DNA of 64,000 nucleotides from positions 59,410,734 through 59,474,733 of the forward strand of contig CM028382.1 of the NCBI GenBank assembly GCA_013146195.2, in the 5' to 3' direction. This document shows, piece by piece, positions 33,701 to 45,700 of the stretch (position 1 is the first letter of the stretch; the number at the start of each line of letters is the position of its first letter). Position numbers and translations under genes: made by a program. This stretch comes from Codonopsis lanceolata. Taxonomy: Eukaryota > Streptophyta > Magnoliopsida > Asterales > Campanulaceae. The notes under the pieces were generated by a model, which was not told the origin of the DNA, did not search any database, and worked only from the letters and a program-made list of their open reading frames with translations.

Positions 33701-36700
33701 ACAACTGTTGTTGCACATTAAAAGGTCATCTGAAGGAGAAAAGTTCTTTGCTTTGTCACACGTGTATGCACATGATTACCTCTGATTGATCCTTGTTTGG
33801 ATAACTTCTTCTCACAAATTAGATGGTAAAATTGTTAATAAACTCCAATTTTGGATTCTATATGCCACCACCGGCCCTTATGAATGTATATTATCCACAT
33901 ATTTTTGTTACTGCATTGATAAATAGGGTCATAAGTTCCTACAATTTTCCGTGGTCAAGCTGAAGTTAAGTATCTTTAATTTTCATAGTGGAAGGGTCTG
34001 AGGAGGAGGGTATGCAGGCACGACCAGTTTATGTTGCTGCTGTTGATTTGGCATGTAAGTTCTATCTGAAATCTATTTTGCTTAACCACGTACTTTCATT
34101 GCTTAATTTATTGGAAGTTGAACATAACCATACACTGAATAGGAGAATGGTGTAAAAGGATTTAAAGAACGGTAACTAGAAAGCACAACTGTTTTTAGCA
34201 ATATGATCTATCTACATCTTATTAGTATACAGGATCTCCAATAGGGTACAGGCAAACAGATGACATTATATAACCAGTTAACCACAGAAATGATTGGCCT
34301 GAAAAGAATTGAATAAACTTATGCATCACAGAAAGGAAAAGAAGAGAAACAACAGATAAGACCCAGGAACATCAAGAAAAGAAAAGGGAGCATATCCAAA
34401 GTAAATACATTTACAATGACGACTAACAAGTCTGCAAAACACACTATGTCTACATATTACTTCTGCAATTCAGGTGATTAAATCAGATGCAGGTAGTCAA
34501 ATATGCCTATAAGCTACCTCCACAATTAAGATCTATCATTAGTAATTGATGAAATAATGCAGACTCACATTTACCTTTCAAAAACTTTGAGGTCCTAGGT
34601 TCCAATCCCCATACCAACAAGGGGTCACATTTACCTATAAAATAATAATAATGCATACTCACTTTATTGAAGTAAAATAAACCACTAGTTCATGTTTTAA
34701 ACTGAAATATCTAAAGAATAACTACCGCTACCATTACTTGTGATTAGGGGTGGCAATTGGGTGTTAATGGATAGCTTGGGTTAGACTATTATCTATTATG
34801 CCAATGGATAATAGCCTAACCCAAAGCTATCCATTAACACCCAATTGCCACCCCTATTTGTGATTGTTGAAGCTATTTCCAGTATAATAAGATGTCTCTT
34901 GAAGAGTCTTGAAATGGATTTCAGAGATAGCTAATGTTATAATCTGCAAAAAAATAATTTTCAGCCTCAGAAGAATTTTTGGAACTTACGAAAAGTGCTT
35001 TGCTGGCGGCTTTGGAAGGTTGGTGACTCCTAAGATTCTTACCTTTGAATTTATAGTTTATGTGTTTGTGTGTGTGTGCAAATGTTTTTTGATGGAATAA
35101 ATGATTTTGTTATATTTTAATGTTTAAGTTTGGTTTCATTACAGCTCTTGCGCCTGGTTCCCTTTTTGGCCTTGCTACATTCAGCCATAAATTAGGTTTG
35201 TATGATGTCCAGGGGCCTATCCCAGTGGTGAAAAATGTTTTCATCTCCCCAGATCCTGATGGTACCCTGCCAATGGAGCTTGAAGATGTCATGCCTTTGT
35301 TTTCATTTTTGGCTCCGGTACGTTTATTGGCAGATTGCCGTCGCATGAGTTTTGTTTCTTCTATGGGTTTTTCATGTCACGCTCCAGTATGGAAGTCTGT
35401 TTCCTTGCTTGGTAGTCATCATTTATTGCAGGATATAAATAATTACACAATGGTCCCCTCATTGCTCATTAACATTTTACAGGTGGATACTTGTAAGGAC
35501 CGTATTGCATCTGCACTTGACACTCTAAAGGCAACAACATCCTGGGAAAGAACTACAGCTGCAGGACAAGGAATAGAAGGAGTTTTGTTGGGAGGGCGAG
35601 GCTTTGGAGTGGCAATGGAAGCTCTTTTTACATATCTTGGATCAGAATATGGCAACACTTTTGCCTTAGGTTTGATGAGTTTCATGATGTTCACTGCAGT
35701 TTATTTATGTTTCCCTTCTTAGTGGCCTACTGGTCATAGCCAATGAAGTCTCAATCCACTTCTACCTTTACATATTCCTCAAACAAATGATGTGTGTCAT
35801 CTGTCATATTGAAATGAAGTGCAGCCAGAGTCTTTGCTTTTCTATCTGGGCCTCCTGATTTTGGGGCTGGCCAACTGGATACAAGACGATACGGTGAGCA
35901 ATATGCTAGTAAAGGAGAGGATGCCGATCTTGCCTTACTTCCTGAGCAGACGCCATTTTACAAAGATTTGGTACTTTCGGAATCAAACTCGTTTTTCTTT
36001 GGTGTATGTGTTTGAGAAATTTAAGCATTCACAAATATTTTACAGGCTGCTGTCGCTGTTCAAGCAGGTGTTTGTGTGGACATATTTGCTGTTACAAATG
36101 AGTATACAGATTTGGCGTCCCTGAAGTTTCTTAGTATTGAGAGTGGAGGCTCATTGTTTTTGTACTCAAACACTGATGATTCTACACTTCCGCAGGACAT
36201 GTGGGTATTAAAAACTATATGATGTCATTGAGTTTCACAAAGCAGCACTATGATTTGTTTTATTCAAAATAAATACTGCTTCAGTGGTTGAAATCTTCGT
36301 CAATTGGGTTATGCAAGATGATTGGTATCTTATATATGAACATTTTGCAGGTACCGAATGTTAAGTCGTCCATACGCCTTTAATTGTATACTGCGTCTGA
36401 GGACATCGACTGAATTCAAACCTGGAAATTCTGTTAGTGATATTACATTATTTTCAAATTTCTGTACAGTTCTGCTCTCTTCACACTTTCTGATACAGAC
36501 ATTATTTTACTGCAGTATGGACATTTCTTCCCTGATCCACAGTACGAAAATGTTCAACACGTTATTTGTTGCGATTCTTATGCCACATACGCTTATGACT
36601 TCGATTTTGCAAATAATACTGGATTTTCCAGGTAAATACATTTTTCCATGGCGATCGTTGTTCCCTATTTTTTCTACCACTGTTCGTATGGCATGAACTA

Positions 36701-39700
36701 TTGTATGAACTTGTGACATCAAGGCAGTTATTTACAGTTAAAGTTCAATTCACTTGTGTAGATTGAGAATCCCACAAATGTTATAGTTTAGGAGAGCAGA
36801 TTTGGCCATTCTTCACTTTCCCGCATGCACAGCGAACTATGTACAAGAACTAATATTAAGTATGTTGCTGTTGGAAAGCTTGGCTAGTGTTATGTTGAAA
36901 ACTATGATCCTGTTTGGGAAACACGTACGAGCGGCCATCACTTTACAGAGATGAAAAGTTTTGTCACGATGGAGTAGTCGGCACATAATCTGGAGAGTAT
37001 GATGATACATGCTCAATAAACATCGGTTCTTTAGCATATTTCCATTCCGAATTGGTACTGCACATCCAATTAGATGTTGGGCCTTGCAAACAAGTACCCA
37101 GTGGCACTAGTTAAAAATCCTGATGAAGAAATGTTTTTTTCTCAAAACACACATCAATGCATTGACTCATGTTTTGAATGGATTGGTAATTGTTTTCATG
37201 ACAAAACAATTCCAAATCAGAATTCTTAACTGGTGCCATGGGAACTCTTGCTACCTTGAGTCTGTTAAGAAGAAGAAAGAAAAGATGGAGTGGATTACCC
37301 GAATCACCATTGATCATGCTAAAAAGAAGCTAAAATTATGTTAGTGGGAGCCTAGCTCTTCCATCAATCCAAATAAATTTAATAGAGAGGGCCAACTATT
37401 AACTTGAATTTAGTTTGTTTGGTTTTTTGAGCGCTGATGGACACATCACACATACAACTTAGACCACTAAGTGTATTCATTCAGAAGTGCATAGTATCAA
37501 TATTGACAACCAGGCTAGAGGTAGGGGAAGACCAAAGTCTGATTGAAGTTTGTCTTACGAACTTTCATTGGACCAAACAAAATGGCAAAAAATGATTCAT
37601 GTGGGTGACCCCAAGTTTTTGGGATAACGATGGAGTCGAGTGTTTGAGAAGTTGATGTCAATAGAGAGTTAGCTAGGCATTTCAGGAATAATTTAGAAAG
37701 CTATGAGGGTATTTACAAAGTAAATGATGTTCTTTTTGGGGTTACATTTGAGACTTTTCTTGAGTATGTGGTTTTCCATAAGCGTAAAATTTTGATCCAT
37801 TGCCGGTGCGCAACCATTTTACACCAGCGTGCCTTAGAGCTTGAAACCTATTAGGTTAATGTGCAAAGCTCTAAATTTGTTACTACATTATCATTATTTT
37901 TGATAAATTTGTTATTGTTAATTCATTTTTTATTTCTGTTCTTAACAAACTGAAAAGGAAACGTTTAAAGCCTTTCCTATATTGTGTTTCATAGCTTTCT
38001 TTTGAAACTCAATCCCTCTGCTTGTGTCTCTCTAATCAATAGTTCAGTAGTCCCTGTGCCAAGGAACAATGATTAATGATGATAAGACACCAGCAAAACT
38101 ATCCACCATCTCTGTTTTGACGGGTCTGCGTACGATTCTGTTAGCGATTCCATTTTCCAAATGAAATTTGAAGTATAACGTTACACTGAAAATATGATTT
38201 GTATCTCCCAAATTACAAAAGGCTCGCATTAAATGTAACTATTCAACTCAACTACTGTTGTCCCTTTGAGTTTTGTATTAAGAAAAATTACAAATGAGGA
38301 GTTTAAGGTTATCTTGTTTTTGTTTGACCCGCTGCCTCTGTCGCACTCCCACACCTCACATGAACTGTAGAAAGCATCAAGCAACCACTATGTCACTGGG
38401 GAATCATTTGATGATTACTATCGCTGGTGATTCATTAGCAGATTTGACAACTGTGGGGCTTGATTAGGTGTCCTTGCTCATGAATCCTTGTTAGGGATCA
38501 TCATTGTGGACCTTGTTTCAGTTTTGGCTTATGTCACCGTTGCAAGGGATTCAACATGGATATAAACTACTTGGAAGTTGGTTATACAAATCAGAGGTTG
38601 AAGATAAATTTCTTTCTTTAATTATTTTCACTCTTGACTCCTAATATTTTCAGTCCAACCATGCGTTTGAAAGAGTAGCTTACCTATTTAACTTTTGTAA
38701 GATGTGAGCCTGTATCCAATACTTTTTTGGAGTTCCATTTACGAGGAAAGAAGAACAGAGAGAGAGGAATGAACAATGCAGATAGGGAGTGTGGGAAAAA
38801 GAGGGAGAGAGTCCTGTACGTGTTGGAGAATTATGGTAATAGTTAAATGCTCCAAGTTTTCTTACCCTTGAAGAACAGAAGGTATTAAATTAAAATAAGC
38901 TCAGAAAAGAACATCCAAAATAATGATTGGAGATGATTATGTGTTGCATTCTCAAAAGCTGTGTGTTAAGTAACCAACTCATCTAAAAAGCTTAAGCTAT
39001 TACATAGGGGCTCAACAATGTATATCAAGCTTAACACTTTCCCTCACGTGTGACCCGTCCACATGTGGAGAGATACACAAACATGCCTCACCAGTTACCA
39101 CGGGCATCACAAACCAAAGAAAATGACAAAATGCACTCATAATATTCCGGTTAACAAATGCAAGCAGGATGTCTCGAACCCACAATCTTGCCAAACTAGA
39201 GTTCTGATACCATACTAAGAAACCAACTCATCTAAAAGTTTATGCTTTTAGATAGGGGTACAACAATGTATATCATGCTTATTACTGTGTATGGATAGTT
39301 TAGACCATCGCTGGATCAAAGTTAAATCCTTTTTTTTTTTTTTGCTATTGGCACGTGTGCTTTGGTGATTTAACCTACCTTTTTGCTCTCCATTGAGTTC
39401 CTTCTCATTTTTATTTCATTGCATCAGTTTATTTGTGGTGATGGTATAGTACTCTTCTTAAAATAAAATATTTTAAGAAGGAATGTACATGCAAGATGGA
39501 TGAGAAATCCATCTTAACGAAAAGAGGAAAGTAGGAGCAGGCGAGACAAACACCAAAATTAAAATAAGAAAACTCTCCAGACATGCGACATATCAAATAT
39601 AGACACCCCATGGAAAGCACCCAGAGCTCTCATTCACATAGAAGCAAGAAACATCACTTGAGAGAGCAAACGGCAAGTGCCATTCCTCAAACATAAGGGA

Positions 39701-42700
39701 ATTCCTTTGAGTCCAAATGTTCAGAGAAAGTCGAAAATTGCACACCGCCAACAAGATCTGCTCGTCCTTACCTCTACCAGAACCTGTGAAATTAATCAAA
39801 GGAACAAATTCACAGCAATAGGGCTAACCTAAGCCTCCCCATCAACCACAAACAGCCTGTCGCTAAGATACTGTGCACTTGAGCTGTATACAAATAAAGG
39901 AGCATCAGAACATGGGACTCGGAACTCTGATCACACATCTCACACCAATCTGGACATGGTTTAGTACTTGGTTAACTGTTATTACAACGTTCAATTATAA
40001 ATTGGTGGAAGCAAATGTCAAGGCTATCTCTAAGGAAGATTGAGGCACTAAATGATTATGTGGAACTTCATGTTTAATTTGTTCCAAGGTATGGGTGATG
40101 CCTAACTCAGTTAAGGAGATACTCATGCTCAGATGTTTTTGTGGGTCACTACTTTGTTGGACTATATGGAGGGAAAGGAACGCTAGGATTTTGTAAAATG
40201 TGGAGAGGAGCTTAGAGAAGATTAAGGAGCTGATTATGCTTTTTTTTTTTTTGGTGTCATGAATCGATAGCGTCTGGTGCATAACCTTTTGCAGAGTTTG
40301 TGGATAGCATATCTAGTGATTAAATCTTAATTTGTACACAGAGGACGCGTCACTTGATCTGACACCTTTTTATTTGATTCTTACTTATAAAAAAAATGTA
40401 AAACGTGAAGAGATATGCATGGGCTTTGTAATTATCTTGGGATCTTGAAAGTCAAGTCGTTCTCTCTTAGCTTAATTTTAATTAGTCTTGCTTGTCAGTA
40501 TTTTTTTTTTCCGGTATGAATTGTCAGTATTTATGTGGTTATCAACTTTCTCCTTTCTGGTTATATGAACTAGGATGCTCTATAAATGTATTAATCTACC
40601 TGTTATCTGAATTTCCCTTCTAAGAATGTAAAAATCTTGATGATGAATGATTAGAGCATATAGCTTTGTCTATTCCTTTTCTTTGCCTTTTATCTTTTTT
40701 TTTTTGATAGGTAAGTATGACCCCTTGTTGGTATGGGGATTGGAACCAAGGACCTCAAGGTCGTTGCCTGAGTGCCCTTGCCATCTCTCCCACCCCTTCT
40801 ATTTTTGGAAGTTGTATGTGGAAAATATTACTCCGTCCGGTGTATGCAAAGAGTCCACTAGGCACTATTCTATCTATAGATGTTCAACTTAATGAGTGGA
40901 CTATTTGGAGGGAGAGAAACTACAGAGCTTTTGAGAATGTAGAGATGGGTATAGAGAGGGGCTGAAGGATCTGGTTATCCAGTCCCTACTTTTTTGGTGT
41001 GCTGACTCGGTGTTGCGAGGTGTCAATCCTTTTGTAAAGTTCATGGATAGTATTTCTGCGTATTAGTGGCGATTTTAACTCTCTACTTTTTTTTATATAA
41101 AAAAAATTCTCCACACGTATTCTAAACATTTGGCTATGCTTAAGTCTTTTTGTGATTATGACCAATTTTAAGGATACTTATCTACCTCTTAGTTATTACT
41201 AGACTTTTTCAACGTGGACTTTTTTTAGTGAAATGAAGAAAGTATCTGAGAGGATTTGTGCTTTTCAACTTAGTTGCCACTAGGAACTACTTTGTGCATG
41301 TTTTGCACCACATTCTAGTCCTTTTTGCCTTATTTTATTTTCCCGTTTTAGCACATAGAAACCTAGGGTGGGTTAGTTCTATCATCTTATGGCTAAACAA
41401 TATCGTTTTAAAGTCATTACTTCGTACATTCTCGTAAAACTGTCACAGATTGCAAATGTCATTCTTTTGGAGAGGCACTAAGCAACACTGAATCTGGCAG
41501 GCACACTGCATAGGATAAAATAGATGTTACGAAGTGGATATTTTATACTGTTGTTACGTGCATTTGTTTATATTTGAACCCGCATTTGATGGTTATTCCT
41601 CACTTGGGTAGAAAAGTTGCATTGGTGTTGTCAGTTGTGTAATTTTTCCACTAAATTGCTTGCCTTGCCTTTGTATATGTGAATTGAATGAATTGTGTTT
41701 TAGCATAAATTAACAAATGTTCATCTTCTAAGGCACTGGAATATTGTTCTGCAGTCACACTTCAGAACTTCCTATGCTGCAGTTGGCGTTTCAATATACC
41801 GTTGTTGTGCCCCCAGAAGAACTTTCAACTTCAGGACTGAGTTCTACGAGCGGGTATGGTTTCCTGCAAAATTTTACTTTCACACCTTTTCTCAAATTTT
41901 ATCGTAAGTACTTAAACCTAAGGAATTTATGAACTCACATTGACTCTCATACACTGGAGGTACTAATTTTTTTTTGGAGGTAGTAATATAATATCCTTTG
42001 TCTAGTAACCAGCCAAAGTGTGCATGTATTGCCTATCTACCACAGTTGTTTCTTTTTGTAGTTGCAAGTTTATCTTATTGTTTGTCAGTAACATTTTGGT
42101 GCAATAAACTCTGAAAACATGAAGTATTTCACCACAAAAAGGATAAAAAGGGATAAAGATAAGGACTAAGAAGACGAAAATGCTTTCTTATTCCCTCTTT
42201 TTTCCTTCCTGGTAAATAACATCTATTATATAAAACAGATCAGTCGGTTATCAAAAGCTATTTACTGGCCAGGATTGATTTTTATCAAACACAATCACTG
42301 GCCAGGATTTAATGTAATTGGGAGGTTGGGAAAAGCTATTTACCAGCCAGGATTTGATTTTATCAAAGACAATCACCGGCCAGGATTCAATTTTATCCAC
42401 AACCGTTTTTTTACATGTTTACTTTTATCCACAACCGTTTTCTCTCTCTTCCTCCTATTACTTCTCCTACTCCTGCTCCATCTCTTCTTCCCTTGGTGAA
42501 ACCCAAAGTGTGAATTTATTTACTTTGAAGGACGGGGTGGACTTGGTCTAAAACTGCTAACTGCCATTCCCATGAACTCTCTTTCACTCTTCTCTTTCTC
42601 TCTCTCTCTCTCCATCCCTCCGTAAAATCAGTTGTTTGCAGTTAAAAAAAAAAAAAAAAATAATAATAATAAAAAATAAATAAATATATATATATATATT

Positions 42701-45700
42701 ATATATATATTATATACCCTATAAAAGTGCCCGTTTCTACTTTCTACTTCTCTTTATTTATCTGTACGTATATTACGACGGCATGCCTTTTAATCTTATT
42801 TTTTTATGCTTCTTTGCCATTTTTTTAAAAACTGAAATAGTTAAATTACCAAGATAAAATGTTTTATTTTTTTTATTTTTGGGTTTTGTTCTCTTTAGTT
42901 GTGTAGTTTACATTGATCCGACACCAATAAAATCATAAGCATATATTGGAATATTCGCATACTGCCTTCTCTATACTTCAATCAAGTCATATTAGTGCCG
43001 TGCCATAGGCACGGGCACAATAACTAGTACTGTATGAAAAGTCACCTGGCGATGAACATCTATGAAAACTGTAGAAGGCTGATCGGTACCTTCATACCTT
43101 GGATTTGCTACATCAGGCAGTTCATAAGGAAGGAAATCAAGCTGCAGACTGGATGACGAGTTTAGGTCATTTGGCACGGAAAAAAAAACCACATGGAGTT
43201 ATTCTTCTTCTGAGAACTGGTGTAGAGCTGTTACTTTTATTAGGTAAGGCCGGTAGGCCATCTTTTGCACTAAAAAAAAGAAGTATTAAAAAGCACCAAG
43301 GGGGTGAAATCCACGTGCATCCAGGAGTATAGAGAGTCCAATATTGTCATCGTACAATGCCCAGCATCTGGTTTTGTTTCACTCAAGAAACCATAATGTA
43401 CTTGCAACATTGAACCCTTCAATCATTGTGTTGAAAGCTCCACACCTTTAAAACAGCCCCTGTAGGGCGCTAGGAGGTGCGACTGTCTCATTTGTGGTCT
43501 AAAGATGATATTGTGTTATATCTTTTGGAACATTAGTGCATATCTTTTAGTTTATTTCTGGTTACTATGGAGAAAATGATCTTGATGACTATGCATCTTC
43601 AATTGACTGGGATGCTACCCTTAGAGCCTCAATTGCTGATAGTAAGTCTTTGATTTTTTATTTATTATTGGTTGATAAAGAAAGAAGATTAGATTGCTAT
43701 AGAAAAGAGTATTCAAAAGAAGGGCAAGAAGTCCATCAACCAAAACAAAATTACTTCAAAACCTAAGAAATCAAAGCATTTCAATCCCGTTGAATTTCCA
43801 AGATGAGCACTACACGAAAATCCCACCTAACTGAAGCACGGAGAGAAGCCATGAAAACCACTCTGACCCACAGAAGAGCCCAGAGTCTTTTAAAAATTTA
43901 TATATTAGTGCTAATTACTCCTTCCTATGGATCTTTGGATGGGGTAAGCTCCAATTCATGTCTCATTCCCATACCTTTTTCGCTTATATTCAGTTCAGTT
44001 TCTTCTCTTTAGGTGTTGGATTGGGGGTGCTTTCTGGTGTTGGGCTATTTCTGTCATTTAGTTGCGAGAGCACTTGTATTTTTATTTGATCTCCATTTGT
44101 TCCTTTTTGTGTACTCTCACTAGGTGGAGTTCTCATCCTATTCTACTCTTAATAGTATCTTCTCCTCTTCTCGAAAAAAGAAAACACTCCTGTTCCTCTC
44201 CAACCTAATGCTGCACATAATGCTGGGGGAACTCACCGTCCATTGATGCTTGTTAAATTTGCAAATATGGGCAGTCGGCCATGCAAAATGTTACCCTTGC
44301 CCTGTAATAGATTTTGGCTTACATTTTGACATTAGCCAGTGCACTCCAGAAAGCAAAAAAACATCATACTCAATATCTCAGTAACTCCCTACCCACTTCA
44401 CAACACAACTGCAGATGTCTAACTGTAAGCAATATCGTTACGTGGTTACGCCCAAGAAGCCTGTAAACGTTATTGTTTGTCAGGTACCTTTATGAGGAGT
44501 TATATTCGTTCATACAATACTTTATTCTGGCATCCATTTATGAATGTTATTCGTTCTTGGTTAAAGCACTTTTGGGATTATAGGAGCTACAATATCTGTA
44601 TGCCGTCTGTTGATGTTTTCAATTTTTACCTAGCATCTTCGGACTATCTTCTCAGAGTTAATACTCTTTTTCTGCCCAATGACATTAAATACTTGCATTT
44701 GTAAAGAAGTGCCATCTATCTTAACAAGTTTATTTTAGAAAAATGAGCAGTCTCTTTAAATTTTGCTACTGGGTTTTCCCACTTTGTTTGTTGTTCATAC
44801 GTGGAGCATATATTTTATGTGTATGTTGATGTGATGTCAATCGATGCAGATCCAAATATTCCCTCAAAAGGCGACTTAGGATTCGGACCATGCAATTCGG
44901 AACTGCTCACAATATCAATGAGATTTATGATAGTGTTGACCCGGAAGCGGTTCTCTCAATACTTGTTCACAAGGTTAATTATCTTTTCCATTTTTTCAAT
45001 TTTTTAATCTCTCTCTCTCTCTCTCTTTTTGAGATAAAAGAAGTAGGTCATATAGAAGAAAGAAATAGATAGAAGAGATGGACTTGAAGTCCACCGAAAG
45101 GATGTTGAATGAAGGGCAATACTAAGGAAAAATAAAGAATAAAAACAAGAATTCAGAGCTCTCCAATCCCGCTGCAGTACTGAAAGGGGAATCTTCTAAA
45201 GGCAACCCTAGTCGAGGACCATAGCGACTTAAGCACCACTCTATCCCAACGCAAGTCGGAAAGTGTTCTGGATGACAACTGTTCCCTAAAAATTCTGGAA
45301 TTCCTATCTATCCAAGTGCACCATATGATAACAAACACCCCATACTCTCACTTTTTATTATCATCCTTATTCCTACCAAAGCCTGTAACACGCAGCTGTA
45401 AGGAAGGAACAGATATTGGACGAACCCAAGATTCACCAACCACTCTAAATAGCCAATCTCAAAACTACTGAGTTCCGTCGCAATGAAAAGCAAACGTCTA
45501 CGAAGTTATACTTACCTCTAACTTTGCAGGTCATACTAGCCTCATTGGATCAAGGTGTTCGGGAAGGCAGGACGTTATTACATGATTGGCTTGTGATCCT
45601 TACTGCTCAGTATAATGATGCCTGCAAAGTTGTTCGCCATGAACATGGAAGTTCAAGTAATTCTCTTATTGATGTAGCATTCACACAATGTCCACAACTG

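Noticed and set aside
35971..36124. Possible extension of SEC23 exon 6 past GT at 35971
   Set aside because: The frame beyond departs from the family. Splicing at 35970/36046 restores the conserved text and phase.
41733..41754. Alternative SEC23 exon 10 acceptor at about 41732
   Set aside because: It would put the conserved LAFQYTVVVPPE stretch out of frame. The acceptor before 41755 keeps it in frame.
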